From contig NC_086020.1 in assembly GCF_036323735.1 (NCBI RefSeq), positions 87,235,710 through 87,299,709 on the forward strand: DNA of 64,000 bases, in the 5' to 3' direction. Shown here piece by piece: positions 12,214 to 25,169 of the stretch (position 1 is its first letter; the number at the start of each line of letters is the position of its first letter). The DNA is from Rattus norvegicus. Its lineage: Eukaryota > Chordata > Mammalia > Rodentia > Muridae. The notes under the pieces were generated by a model that was not told the DNA's origin, made no database searches, and saw only the letters and a program-made list of their open reading frames with translations. The translations under genes were made by a program, and so were the position numbers.

Positions 12214-13178
12214 TTAGTTTCTCTCCTTGTGTTGAAGTTTTCCATCCATTATACTTAGTATGGCTGGATTTGAAGAAAGATATTGTGTAAATTTGGTTTT
12301 GTGATGGCATATCTTGGTTTCTCCATCTATGTTAATTGAGAGTTTTCCTGGATACAGTAGCTTGGGCTGATATTTGTGTTCTCTTAGGGTCTGTATGACA
12401 TCTCTCCAGGATCTTCTGGGTTTCATAGTCTCTGTGAGAAGGCTAGTGTAATTCTGATAGGTCTGCCTTTATATGTCACTTGACCTTTTCCCTTTACTGC
12501 TTTTAATATTCTTTATTTGTTTTGTGCATTTGGTGCTTTGACTATTATTTGAATTATATGAATTTCTTTTCTGGTCCAATCTATTTGGAGGTAGGTTTCT
12601 ATACCTACTATCCTTAGGTTTGAACTTCTCATTTTGTGCTGGATTTCTTTGATATTTTCGGCCATGATCTTTTTGCATTTTACATTATTTTTGACAGTTG
12701 TGTCAATGTTTTTTATGGTATCTTCTGCCCCTAGCATTCTCTCTCTTGATTCTTGTATTCTGTTAGTGATGCTTGTGTCTATGACTCCTTGTCTTTTCCT
12801 TAGGTTTTCTATATCCAGGGTTGTCTCTCTTTCTGCTTTCTTTGTTGTTTCAATTTCCATTTTTAAATCCTGAATGGTTTTGTTCAATTACTTCACCTGT
12901 TTGGTTGTGTTTTCCTATAGTTCTTTCAGGAATTTTTGTGTTTCCTCTTTAAGGGCTTCTACTTGTTTACTTGTGTTTTCCTGCATTTCTTTAAGGGGGT
13001 TCTTTATGTCTTTCTTAAAGTCCTCCATTATTATCATAAAATGTGATTTTACATCTGGATTTTGTTTTTCTGGTGTGTTTGAATATCCAGTAGTTTCTTT
13101 GGTGGGAGAACTGGGCTCTGATGATGCCAAGTAGTCTTCGTTTCTGTTGTTTAGGTTCCTGCACTTGCCTGTAGCCAT
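12214..13178 (-). pseudogene. L1 ORF1 remnant (RNA-binding coiled-coil protein)
   Basis: ORF1 protein coats L1 RNA as a trimer. Three consecutive frames show it: 13178-12915 (N-terminus, starts MATGKCRNLNNRNED), 12887-12513 (coiled coil, with DLKMEIETTKKAERE, running into the RNA-binding part with LRIVGIE) and 12426-12214 (C-terminus, SWRDVIQTLREH and TKFTQYLSSNPA). Breaks near 12900 and 12440-12510 disrupt the gene. The start at 13178 follows the usual ORF1 N-terminus. Confidence 0.85.
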
Positions 13179-13179
13179 T

Positions 13180-13835
13180 GGCTTGCCTCTCCTGTTTGCT
13201 TGTCTTGCTTTTTCTGAGAGTCACTTGACCCTCTTGTAGGCCTCTGTGTCAGCACTCCTGTAGAATTGTTTTCCTGTTTCCTTTCAGCATTTTCTGAGAA
13301 CAGGTGCTCTGATTTCAGTTGTATAGGTGTACCTGATGACTGTATTCCAGCTCTGGGCATGGGAAAGAATCAGAAATTTCTTGCATCTGATTGCTCCTAG
13401 CTCCTTGCACCCAGAGGGCACAGTTGGCCCTAGGCGATTCCCTCTTGGGTTTGGAATGTGGGCAGATGGTAGTTTCCTTTGACTTCTCATGAGTGTCCAC
13501 ATTTCTGAGGATCCAGCTCTGTCCCTCAGGGGATTTGGCTTCAGGCAGCTGTTTGGCTGGTTCAGGTCGGTCCTGGGCAGAGACCAGAACCACAGGTACT
13601 GGCAGCTGTCTGTTCCTCTATTCCTGTATCCAGAGGCACTGTGCAGTTTCCCCTTGGACTAGGGATGTGGGCAAAGTGTGCAGAAGTGGCTGTCTGTCCT
13701 GCAGTCTCAGGATGTCTGCACTTCTGGGTGCTGTGTTCTTTTTATGGAGTATTTTCCAGCCACATGTTGCTTGACTAATGTCTCTCTCACACAAGTATCT
13801 GTCTTCCTCCAGGCACCAGGGCAAGCAGGACTGAT
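13180..13835 (-). promoter_or_regulatory. L1 5'UTR (internal promoter region)
   Basis: GC-richer sequence directly upstream of ORF1 on the minus strand, in the position of the L1 internal promoter. Several antisense-strand open frames (such as 13493-13774) are compositional and are not called. Confidence 0.65.
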
Positions 13836-14765
13836 AGCAAATTAAAAATTCTAAACTGTGATATGTACCACAACTTCTGCCTTTATAGGTTGAATTATTT
13901 TATAAAATTGCTTCAGTCCTAGGAAGAGGTTTACGAAAATTATCATGCTTTGAGTTTCAAATATGTCAAATCTTTTTGTGTTCAAACCTTTTAAACAGAT
14001 ACAACAATTGAAATTTTAGAATGTAAGGTTTAAGAGGTCAGAAGGTAAAAATGACATGTTTTTGAATGCAAGATGTAGCCCACATCTATTCTTCTCACTA
14101 AGCATTTTCTGCCAGTGTGAGATAAGCAACATTTTTTCTATCACACATCATCATTATGATCAGGTTCTATCTAAAATGGAACAGTCAATGATCAGAATGC
14201 TTAACTCTGAAACAATGAGCCAGAGGAAATACTAATTCACTTCAATTTCTATTTCCAGTTATTTTTCAATTGAACTAAAAGCTAATTCACCAAGCAATTA
14301 TTACATCCAGATTCCCATCTGTATCTAGAGCTAGACATAGTTTAATAAACTGTACCTAACTCTATGTCTCTGTGCAGATCATACGATATCAGTTGAAAGT
14401 GTCATGACTCAGCAAACAAACTGAAAAATTACAATTTAATGTTACGACATTTGCATGTGATATTGTGGGAAGCACTCCTATATCATGTGGAAAAATGACT
14501 CAAGTTAATATTCTTTTCACAGAGACACAAATACAGAAAAAAAGAATCAGATTCACCAACACTAATTGCAATGTTTAGAGCTGCATCTTGGAATAAATCT
14601 GTCTGACAGAGGTCATGAGATTAGCAATCACTCTTCCAAGAAACTTTGATCAATCCCATGAGCTTTTGTGTGAAGAGAGGAGAGACTAGATGATTTTCTT
14701 TAGCTGAACTCTTCATCATTATATCCAAACAGCCTTCTTGAAAATGTCATGTTCATGGGAAATTT
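13836..14765. other. Unique AT-rich sequence with a possible splice acceptor at 14377
   Basis: No repeat recognised. A pyrimidine-rich acceptor (TCTATGTCTCTGTGCAG) ends at 14377. Joined in phase 1 to the candidate leader exon it would open only 15 codons before TGA at 14422-14424. I see no immunoglobulin-fold cysteine/tryptophan pattern downstream. Confidence 0.3.
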
Positions 14766-14771
14766 GGTTTA

Positions 14772-14985
14772 TTTTCTTTTACTTTTAATAATTTAATTTT
14801 TCTTGGATATTTTATGTATTTCCATTTCAAATATTATCGCCGTTCCCCCTCCCCCTGATTCTATGAGGATGCTCCCATTTCCACCCACACACTCTAACTT
14901 CAACACCATGAAATTACTCTAAATTGGGGATATGAGCCTTCACAAGACCAAGGGCATTTCCTCCCATCGATGATGGTTTCTATCC
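14772..14985 (-). mobile_element. L1 3' fragment, antisense
   Basis: A T-rich start is followed by 'ttccatttcaaatattatcg', a C-rich tract and 'cacaagaccaagggcatttc', all matching the antisense L1 3'UTR. It ends abruptly near 14985. Confidence 0.75.
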
Positions 14986-16981
14986 AACAGATTACCTAAT
15001 TAAAATGATTTTTCAATGACATAGATAGATATTACACTGGATGAATCATACACAGGCAAGATATTTGTTGGATACTCACAAGGAGCTACAGGCTGTTTTA
15101 TGAAAATATGTGGTGCTGGAGAATAAAAGTAGAGACAGAGTCACACAGGCGTATATTAAATTCCTTTAGCGAAAATAATTAAGAAAAAAGATGAAATGTA
15201 TAATATTTTAAAATATATGTGAAATAGGTCCTATTGTCTATAGATAAGGAAGCTTTGTTGGTGACTTAGGTATTTAAAACAGGGCAGAGTAGTTGAGCAT
15301 TATGTAAAAGATGAAATTTGATAAAAAGATACATAGATAAATTGGTGAAAAAGATGTGAGAATGAATCATGTAGCCCATTATCCTGGAAGGACTTCACTG
15401 ATGGCCTCAGCATATGTGAAGGAAATAACCTTTGCCAAAGGGCTTCCTCGTATTTTCGTGGACAGAGTTTTTCAGTCCAGGAGAGTGGGAACCACTTCAG
15501 ACTTGGAACAGAGAAGCACCATAGCCTGATCTGGGCTTCAAACTGATTATTTTCTATCTGATGATTGAACAAAGATTCCACCAGGCTTGATATAAGGAGT
15601 ACTGTAGTGGGTATTCCATGACCTCTGGTTCTTGATTCTCGTAACTACCACATGCTCACATAGAGAGCCCCATAACCTTTGGCAGAAGAGATAAAGCATA
15701 CTTGATTCTTATTCTTATGAAATATGCTCTACTCTCTTCTGAGGTGAAACACTTTTATCCTGAATCATGGGCTATTCCAGCACCTTGAATGTTCTTGTCA
15801 ATGTTCTTCTGCCAAGGTTGGACAGTGACCCAGAACCCCCTGTGCTAATATCCTGAGATTTCTGTGCACTTCTGTGAAGATTTATCTGACCTTCAACAAC
15901 CCAACCAGCATCAAGTCAGAAGCAATTCACTAGTTTGGATAGTACAAGAGCACTGCAGCCTGGGCTTTGGGCAAGGAAGAGTGAAGGTGAAGGGCATTGT
16001 GCCAAGCATAGTTGTTGTAAAGATTCCAGTTAGTCCCCTTGAACCAGGTAAACTGTAATAACTGGATAGTTCCACTACCTATGATTGCGCACATCCATTC
16101 AAACAAAATTAGTTGAGATTCTCAAATCCCCTTTGTAAATGAATTTGCACAGATATCTAAATACTTAGTTTAGTTTTCAGTACCTTCATCCCAGATAGGC
16201 AATGTTATAGACCATCCCTTGATGAGTTCTTTAATTTCAATAATTGGGTGCCTGAAAGTGCTGCTGTTCAGTGTTTTATAAAGTTCTTTATGTCAGATGA
16301 GGTGGGTCCTGGGCACATGTCATTGACATTCAGAATTTCCCATATTTACCATTGTATCCTTATAGAATTAAATCTACCATCTAATAAAAACATTATTGTA
16401 TTTTTGGTTATTCATTATGATAGTGAATCTATGCTAATACAAATATTGCAGAGGCATTGATATCACACATACATTATTTCTAGATATACTAGAAAACAAG
16501 CTATAATACTGGTTTTCTACTCTGTGTTCCACATTATAAATTACAGTGCTAAATAAAATTTTAAGTTGCAACATTGTTTTTTTTATTATAAGTGAATAAA
16601 ATTTTAAGATTTGCTTCCTTCTAATGTTTGTTGTTTTATGTTATCTTAGTCCAGAAGCTAAAAAGACTTTTTGATGTCTATGCTATTTTGACACAAATAT
16701 TTTAGGTTATAAATTTGGTATATTGTTTTGGTATTTTCAATTGGAAAAAAATATAGAAATTTGACAATATTAGTTTTGTGTAAAAACTTATGCCAAAATA
16801 AAAATTGCTGCATAGGCTTACACAATATGTTAGTGTCTCATCAGTTAGCATCCTAATAGTATGCCCATGTATACTAGAACTGGCATTAGTTTATTAGATA
16901 AAGTTTTAACATCTCAAAATTCCTTTTGCTTTTGGCTTCAATTATGTAGGGAAGCTGACTTTCTCCATCAGATATAACAAT
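14986..16981. other. Gene-free unique sequence
   Basis: About 2 kb in which I recognise neither repeats nor a gene. The longest frame (93 codons, minus, 15300-15581) has no recognisable domain. Confidence 0.45.
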
Positions 16982-18379
16982 ATCAGGCATAATAGTGACT
17001 ATATAGGGTGAGGTTATCCCTCATACTTCTCATCGGCTACTGATGTAGACCTGATCTAAGATTTTTGGATGCCACCAAGGTGGAAGATTAGAGACAGCAC
17101 TACCCAAAAACAAAGTGGAAACTCTGGACTCAGCATACTTTATCAGAATTTAGAAACCATTATACAGCCAAAAGTTATATTGTCTTTCACTACTACTATG
17201 CTCTATGAATCTTTTATTTTGACCCAAAGAAGCTCACTAGCATTCCCTGCAATGCAGGTATCATCATAATGAGCTGAGAGTGATTCCTTAGTGTTGTATG
17301 TAGAATACATATTTTTATTTAAATTCTGGATGCATTTCCTCTATTAGATGAACACACAATTTCGCTGCTTACTGAATGCCATCATTTCTAAATGAGCTGT
17401 GGTTATATTACCTTGCAGGATCTTGAAAGAGATGAATCATGTTCGTTTCTGCTTTCAGCCTTTGATTAGTAGTGTGCTGTTTTGCAGTTGTATTATAATG
17501 TGTGTTAGTGTGATTCTCTCTGAGTTTATATCAGGTGAATTAGTTTACAATGTTAGATTTATACTTCTACTTTTTCAAAAGAGAAAGATTTGAGACAATA
17601 TTTTATAAGTAATATGCCGACAATCCAAATTATTTTTCCCTACTTTTGACCATTTTCCCTAAACTTCTAAGTAATGTTATTGTACCCATTTCTATATTTG
17701 TATTTTTTCATAAAAGATCAAATCCTTCTCAATACTTTGTAAATTGAATATTTAACTTACCATACATCTTGACTTTCCAACACCATTTTGTTCCTGCTTA
17801 CAGGTTCTCTCTGTTTTGGTTTCTTATTTTGCTATTCATACACCACTTTCTTTACTGCTTTTCCATACTTTCCCTTTGCTCTTTTCATATTTTAATGAGG
17901 ATTATATCATTTTGGTCAAGTAACATAGGACAGTGAATGCAGTACAGTACAGTCTTTCTGGACCACCAAAGTCCAGGCAAGAAGGGGTCAGGACTGTCAG
18001 AGTTATGAGAGTCAGAGTTACTGAGAAAATGGTGCAGTGATGGGAAGACAAAGACAGGAGAGTACCCTCAGGAAACCACAAGGACAGAGTTTGAGCTTCC
18101 TGGACACTGGGGATATGTGACCCCATGTTCATTGCCTCGACTCATTGAATTTGAACTTCTGAAACACAGGATAAAATAATAAATGCCTGTTTTGTAAAGC
18201 CACAATCTTTATAGTAAGCAATTATATCAAAGTTGATATTAATATAATTCAGGGGCCAGAGAGTTCCAGAGGGCATATTATATTATATATAAAATGATAT
18301 GAAAATACATTATAATATATTTGATAGGTAAATTTAAACAAAGTTCTTATTTCCTTTTTTGATCACATTATTCAATCGT

Positions 18380-18900
18380 AAAATCTAAATTACATCATAT
18401 ATGTGATGGCAGGTTTAGGATCTATATCCCCCCTTGCTAGTAATCTTGGCTAAGTTCTCCCTCCCTGATTCCTGGGTATTTCCATTCATATGTTTCTACC
18501 TCATCCCTCAAATGCCTAACCCCATTCCAGTCTTTCTCCCAATATCCCTTTTTCTTCAGCTGCCAGATCCCTCCTGTTCCCATACTCATGCCACGAACCC
18601 CTACTCCCATTTTTCTCAAATTTATTCTGTTTACCCACCCTGGGAGATTCACATATTACCCCTTGAGCCTTTCTTTCTACTTAGTCTATCTGGGTCTTTA
18701 GATTGTATAATGATTATAAATTATTTTACAGCCAATATCCACTTATAATAGAGTACATATTATGTTTGTCTTTCTATGTCTGGGTTACCACAATAAGATT
18801 TTTTTTTTTTTTAGTTTTTTTTCCATCCCATTTCAACCATTTATTTCCTCCTTAAGGACACTTAAAATTTTTATAATGTTGATTTTATGATCATTTTCTA
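18380..18900 (-). mobile_element. Old L1 3' fragment, antisense (unit 1)
   Basis: The sequence runs from 'ttagtctatctgggtcttta' to 'ataatagagtacatattatg' and 'ctgggttaccacaataagat', in the antisense 3' region of an old L1. The paralogous copy is at 23900-24405. Confidence 0.65.
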
Positions 18901-18999
18901 TTTTTTAAGAGTTAAATTTGCTCAATATGCCACATTGCCTTTGGGTATTGCATACTAAAAAGAGTCTGCTCATAATCAAATTACCTCAGATCAAATATA

Positions 19000-21900
19000 T
19001 GGCTCTTTTTTACAAAATATTTACTTTTTACTTATTCACTTTACATCCAGCTCACTGCTCCCTCCTCTCCACCCCTCCCACAGTATTTAACTTATCCCCC
19101 TTCTAGTCATCTTTCTCAGCAGGTGGTTTCCCCCTGGGTATCCCCTCTACCTTAATTCTTCACTCTCTAGGAGTCTAGATGCTGCCTCTTCCACTGATGT
19201 CAGACAAGGTATTCCATGTAGTAGAACTTATTATATGAAAAGGGAAAAGTTTTTGGAATAGCTCCCACTCCAGTGTTCAGGACTTACATAAAGACCAAAC
19301 TGCATATCTGTTTGCTACATATGTGAAAGAAGACCTATGTCAAGACTATGTCTGTACGTTATTTGGTAAATCAGAATCTGAAAGCACCAAGGGTTCAGGT
19401 TAGTTGACTCTGTTGATTGTCCTGTGGAGTTCCTATTTTCTCTATGGCACACAATTTTTCTTCCTGTTCTTCCATAAGAGTCCCCAACCTCCATCCAATG
19501 TTTGGATCTATCTGATTCAAATACATGATGGGGTCTTTTAGAGGACATTGCCTGTCTACAAGCATAAAAGAGTATCATTAAAAGTGTTATTAAATGGTGC
19601 TTGCCAATGTGATGCTTCTTAAGTCATCATGAATTTGGGAAATATTGTTGAATGCATTGGAGACAATTTCCTGAATGGGATACTTGCAAAATTCATGATG
19701 TCTTTATTTTTCATAGCTGTACACTATTCCATTGTGTGGATCCATCGTTTTTTCTTTATTCCTTTTGTATTTTAGTTTCATCTAAGTTGGTTCCAATTTC
19801 TGGCTTTAACAAATGCAGCTACTATGAACATAGTAAGTATCTTTGTGGGATGGTTGGCCATCTTTTGGGTATATATGCAGGACCAGAATAGCTGGGTTTG
19901 GGGGTGAAATATTTCCAGTTTTCAGAGAAGCCACCAAATGTATTTCAATAATGGTTGTACAATTCTGCACGCCACTAGCAGTGAAGAAGCATTCCTCTTC
20001 TTAGACATCCTTGACAGTTTATGCTATCTCCTGAGGGTAGCACATAAAAACATATATTTAAAGTTTTGGTTTGTATTTCCCTGATGACTTTGAAAAATTT
20101 GTTAAGTACTTCTCATCAATTCGAGATTTCTCTGTTGAGAATTCACTGTTTAGAACTTCACTCAAATTTTCAAATTGGGTTATTTGGTTTGTTGTTGTCC
20201 ACCTTCTTGAGTTCTTTGTTAATTTTGGATATTAGCCCTGTGTCAGATGAAGGGTTAGTTAAGATTCTTTCCCAATTTGTCGGTTTCTGTTTTGTCTTAT
20301 TGACAGTGTTTTTTGCCTTACAAAACTTGGAAGCTTCATGAGGTCCCAATTATCAACTGTTAGTATTAGAGCTGAGTCATTAGTCTTCCATTCAGAAAAT
20401 TGTCTCCTATACCAATGCATTCATGGGTTTTTTCCCAAATTCTCATCTATGCATTTAAGGTATGTGATTTTAAGTTGATGTCCTTCACCCACTTGGACTT
20501 AAGTTTTGTATAGGGTCATAATAATAGATCTATTTTCATTTGTCTCTGTGCATACACCCAGATAGACTAGCACCATTGGGTTAATATGCTTTTGTTGTCC
20601 ATTGGTTTTAGTTGCTTTATATAAAATCAAATGTCTGTATCCAGTTCAAGCCTGAGCCCTTAGCTGGCCTGCGACATAACCCTCTGTTACCTGATCCCAC
20701 TGGGACAAAGCTAGTTTCTCAGAAGTGCTGACAAACACAAGAGCACAGATGAGACCAGCCTTTCTGCTCATATTCCTGACCCAAGGGGAATATCTCTGGA
20801 GCTCGCAGGACACAGGATTCAAGGAGAAATCTGGGGCAGGATATTTCCAGTTTCTGCCAGTACCCTGAGCTGACCCTGTAATACAGCTCTCTGTACCCAG
20901 ATCTCATAGGGAGAGAGCTGGTCTCCCAGTAGTATTGGCACACAGACTTATAAGAGGGAAAAGCCAATGTGAGAGACAGCAGGAACAGTTAACACCAGAG
21001 ATAAGTAGATGGTGAGAGGCAAGGGTAAGAAACTAAGTGACAGAAACCAAGGACAGATGGCATCATCAGAACCCTGTTCCCCCACCACAACAAGCCCTGG
21101 ATATTTCTGCATACTGGACAAGCAAGATTTTGAATTAAAGTAACAGTTCAGAATAAAGTTAAAGGACGTTAAGAAAGACATAAATAACTACTTTAATAAA
21201 TACAGGACAAAACAGGTAAACAGGTAGAAACCCTTAAAGAGAAAACACAAAAATCAATCAAAATAGTGAAGAAATTGAACAAAAACACCCAGGATCTAAA
21301 AATGAAGATGTAGAACTCACCTCCTCCTGCACCATTCCTGCCTGGATGCTGCCATGCTGTCATGCTCCACCTTAATGATAATGGGGTGAACCTCTGAACC
21401 TGTGAACCAGCCCCAATTAAATGTTTTCTTTAAACAACTTACATTGCACATGGTGTCTGTTCATAGCAATAAGACCCTAATTAAGACACCAACATAAAGG
21501 GTCAAGAGGTTCCTTCAACAAAATTATAGAAAATAACTTCCATATGTAAAGAACAAGATGCCAATAAGCATACAAGAAGCCTACAGAACTCCAAATAGAT
21601 TTGACCAGAAAAGAAATTCCTCCATTCACAAAACAGTCACAACACCAAATGCACAAAACCAAGAAAGAATACTAAAAGCAGAACGGGAAAAAGTCAAGTG
21701 TAACATGTAAAGGCAGACCTATCAGAATTACACCAGACTTCTCAACAAAACTATGAAAGCTAGAAGATCCTGGATATATGTCATGCAGACCCTAAGAGAA
21801 CAGAAATGCCAGCCTAGGCTACTATAAACAGCAAAATTCTCTATGAACATAGATGAAGAAACCACGATACTCCATGACAAAACCAAATTTACACTATCTT

Positions 21901-22805
21901 TTTGACAAATTCAGCACTACAAAGGATAATAGATGGAAAACGCCAACACAAGGAGGGAAAAATACACACTAGAAAAAGCAAAAAACGTAAACTTTTTTTC
22001 AATTAATCCAAAAGAAAATAACCACAGAAACATAAATTCACTTCCAACAAAAATGACAACAGAACAAAATGATACAACAGGAAACAAAAATTATTGGTCC
22101 TTAATATCTCTCAACATCAATGGATTCAATTCCCCAATAAAATTAAAACATAGACTAAGAGACTGAATACATAAACGGGACCCAATATTTTGCTGCATAG
22201 AGGAAACACACCTCAGTGACGAAGACAAACACTACCTCAGAGTAAGATGCTAGAGAACAATTTTCCAAGATAATAACAATAAAAAAGACAGAAAGCCCAC
22301 ATACACATGGAAGGTGAACAATGCTCTACATAATGATAACTTGAACTAGGAAAAAATAAAGAAAGAAACCAAAGACTCATAATAATTTAATAAAAATTAA
22401 GACACAACAAACCCAAATTTATGGGACACAATAAAAGCAATGCTAAGAGGAAAACTCATACCTCTGAGTGCCTTCAAAATGTAACTGGGGAGAGCTTACA
22501 TAAGTATCGTGAAAGTGTACCTAAAAGTTCTGCAACAACAAGAAACAAATACACCCAAGACGGGTAGAGAGTTGGAAAGAATCAAACTCAGGGCTGAAAT
22601 CAACCAAGGAGAAACAAAAAGATCTACACAAAGAATCAAAAACAAAAAAGAAGCTTGTTCCTTGTGAATATCAATAAGATAGATAAACTCTTAGACAGAC
22701 TAACCCAGAGGTGACATAGAGAGGATCCAAATTAAGAAAATCAGAAATGAATAGGGAGACCTAACAGAAACCAACGAAATACAAAAAAATCATGAGATTC
22801 TACTA
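19000..22805 (-). mobile_element. Lx-type L1 with inverted 5' half (unit 1)
   Basis: Antisense 3'UTR and ORF2 3' part occupy about 19000-20645. At about 20645 the element flips: 5'UTR (20650-21180), ORF1 (about 21180-21900) and the start of ORF2 (about 22040-22800) run in sense. This is the twin-priming product expected when the second cDNA reached the 5' end of the RNA. ORF1 contains an ORR1-like LTR remnant. The endonuclease region has an internal deletion also present in unit 2. Confidence 0.8.
21302..21488 (+). mobile_element. ORR1-like MaLR LTR, 3' half only (unit 1)
   Basis: The sequence 'aagatgtagaactcacctcc' through 'agccccaattaaatg' to 'agcaataagaccctaattaa' matches the 3' half of rodent MaLR LTRs. 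The paralogous element in unit 2 is complete (32991-33327), so the missing half here was lost by deletion after duplication. Confidence 0.75.
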
Positions 22806-23263
22806 TGTCAACATCTAGTACATTGGGGGCCCTGGGTACCTTCACAAATAACCGGGACACAAGGGACACAAAGCAAAGGCAGAAGCAACTGCACACAGTG
22901 GCATGCTTTATTTATCCTTATATAGATATGATTATGCATTACCTCAATTTCAATTTTGGCAAGATAGTATAAGATAATTTTACCCACGATACCACGAACA
23001 ACTGAGGCAAGACTAAACAAGGAAAAGAGACTAAGAAAAGGCTTCTTCTTAAAATATTTATATAACAAATGTCCCCTTTTCCTATTATCAAAATATACCT
23101 GCTATAACCAAGAGAGCATGAGAGCTGCTTCCACAGAGACAGGACAGAGCAGAACATAATTTAAGGCCAAGCGAGAAAAAACATTTTCTTCTTAAGGACA
23201 GCATTCAAACTCCTACTTGGACCTGTCACTAGTCCTTACTTGGTCCTGCCTGGGAACTGCATC
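22800..23263 (-). mobile_element. Solo LTR (unit 1), inner end cut by the duplication junction
   Basis: The LTR runs from 22806 to 23260. A left target-site copy CTACTA is at 22800-22805. On the minus strand it ends in GATGTTGACA and contains an AATAAAG signal and a TATATAAGGAT box. It stops at GGGAACTGC-ATC, where sequence from the start of the unit follows directly. About 14 bp of the LTR terminus seen in unit 2 are missing. Confidence 0.8.
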
Positions 23264-23899
23264 AGGCATAATAGTGACTGTATAAGCTGAGGCTATCCCT
23301 CATACTTCTCATTGGCTACTGATGTAGAGCCTGATCTTTTTGATGACACCAAGGTGGAGTTGATAATAAATGAATTGGTTTACAATGTTAGATTTATACT
23401 ATTTTATCAAAATAGGAAGATTTGAGATAGTATTTTATAAACAATATGCCCACAGTCCAAATTATTTTCTTCCCTACTGCTTTCCCATACTTTCCATTTG
23501 CTCTTTTAATATTTTAAATGAAGATTGTATCATTTTGGTCAAACAGTATAGTACAGTGAATGCAGTATGGTATATCCTGTCCTGATCATCAAAGTCCAAG
23601 CAAGAAGGGATCAGTGACCCCATGTTCATTGCCTTGACTCACCAAATTTGAACTTCTGAAGCACACAGGATAAAATAATAAATAACTGTTTTGTAAAGCC
23701 ACAATCTTTATAGGAAGCTATTATATCAAAGTTAATATTAATATAATTCAGGGATCAGAGAGTTCCAGAGGACATATTATATTAGATATAAAATGATATG
23801 GAATAAATTATAATATATTTAATAGGTAAATTTAAACAAAGTTCTCATTTCCTTTTCGGATAACATTATTCAATCATAAAATCTTAATCATATCATATA

Positions 23900-24405
23900 T
23901 GCAATGGTCAGTTTAGGATACATATCCCCATATCCCCCCTTGCTACTAATCTTGACTAAATTCCCCCTCCCTGATTCCTGGCATTTCCACTAATATGTTT
24001 CTATCTCATCACTCAAATGCTCCCCCATCTCCAATTCCAGTCTTTCTCCCAATATCCTTTTTACTCAGTCATGAAATCTCTCCTATTCCCATCCTCACTC
24101 CACCTCCCCCACTTCCATTTCTCTCAAATCTATTCTATTTACCCACCCTGGAAGATTCATGTGTCACCATTTGAGTCTTTCTTTCTACTTAGTCTGTCTG
24201 GGTCTTTGGATTTTAGCATGATTATAAATTATTTTTCAGATAAAGTCCACTTTAATAGAGTACATATTACGTTTGTCTTTTGATGTTTGGGTTTCCACAA
24301 TAAGATTATTTTTTTTTTCGGTTTTTTCCCATCCCATTTCGGCCATTCATTTCCTCCTTAAGGACACATAATTTTCATAAAGATGATTTTAAGATCGTTT
24401 TCTAT
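23900..24405 (-). mobile_element. Old L1 3' fragment, antisense (unit 2)
   Basis: Paralogue of 18380-18900 with the same internal order ('tctgtctgggtctttggatt', 'aatagagtacatattacg', 'gtttccacaataagatta'). Confidence 0.65.
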
Positions 24406-25169
24406 TGTTTTCTTTTTTTCATCTTTATTAATTTGAGTATTTCTTATTTACATTTCGACTGTTATTTCCCTTCCTGGTCTCCGGGCCAATACACCCCTAA
24501 ACCCTCCCCCTCCCCTTCTATATGGGTGTTCCCCTCACCATCCTCCCCCTATTACCGCCCTTCCCCCAACAATCATGTTCACTGGGGGATAAGTCTTGGC
24601 AGGACCAAGAGCTTCCCCTGCCAACTCGTGCTCTTACTAGGCTATTCATTGCTACCTATGAGGTTGGAGCCTAGGGTCAGTCCATGTACAGTCTTTGGGT
24701 AGTGACTTAGTCCCTGGAAGCTCTGGTTGGTTGGCATTGTTGTTCATATGGGGGCAAAAGTCCCTTCAAGCTCTTTCAGTCCTTTCTAAGATTCCTTCTG
24801 CGGGGGTCCCGTTCTCAGTTCAGTGATTTAGTGATGGCCTTCACTTATGTATTTGCTGTATTCTGGCTGTGTCTCTCAGGAGAGATGTACATCCAGTTCC
24901 TGTCAACATGCACATCTTTGCTTCATCCATCTTATGTAGTTTGGTGGCTGTATATGTATGGGCCACATGTGGGGAATGCTCTGAATGGGTGTTCCTTCTG
25001 CCTCTGTTCTAAACTTTGCCTCCCTATTCCCTCCCAAGGATATTCTTGTTCACCTTTTAAAGGAGTGAAGAATTCACATTTTGGTCATCCTTCTTGAGTT
25101 TTCATGTGTTCTGTGCATCTAGGGTAATTCGATCATTTTGGCTAGTATCCACTTATTAATTAGTGCATA

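Larger units (their letters stand above)
7710..13835 (-). mobile_element. Near-full-length L1, antisense
   Basis: The order on the minus strand is a 5'UTR (about 13835-13180), an ORF1 remnant (13178-12214), an ORF2 remnant (about 12110-8500), a 3'UTR and an A-rich tail (about 7710-7740). The length of about 6.1 kb matches a complete rodent L1. Both ORFs carry frameshifts and stops, so the copy is inactive. An ID SINE sits in the 3'UTR. I found no convincing target duplication. Confidence 0.88.
16982..23260. repeat. Tandem segmental duplication, unit 1
   Basis: The unit contains an AT-rich flank (16982-18380), an antisense L1 3' fragment (about 18380-18900), a twin-primed Lx L1 (about 19000-22805) and most of a solo LTR (22806-23260). 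The same elements in the same order and orientation recur in unit 2, with the same internal rearrangements. The unit starts at 'atcaggcataatagtgac' (16982) and ends where LTR sequence joins another copy of that motif (23261). Confidence 0.85.

Noticed and set aside
14378..14760. V-type immunoglobulin or T-cell receptor exon after the acceptor at 14377
   Set aside because: An early stop and no Cys-Trp-Cys framework or recombination signal that I can find. Kept only as a weak partner of the candidate leader exon.
13836..14765. Reading the region as L1 5' flank with a target duplication for the 7710-13835 L1
   Set aside because: No matching direct repeat at the two ends.
15300..15581. 93-codon minus-strand frame
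   Set aside because: No recognisable domain or signal; length is expected by chance over this much sequence.
20645..22800. Separate sense L1 independent of the antisense part at 19000-20645
   Set aside because: No tail or target duplication at the joint, and the same joint in both duplication units, favour one twin-primed element.
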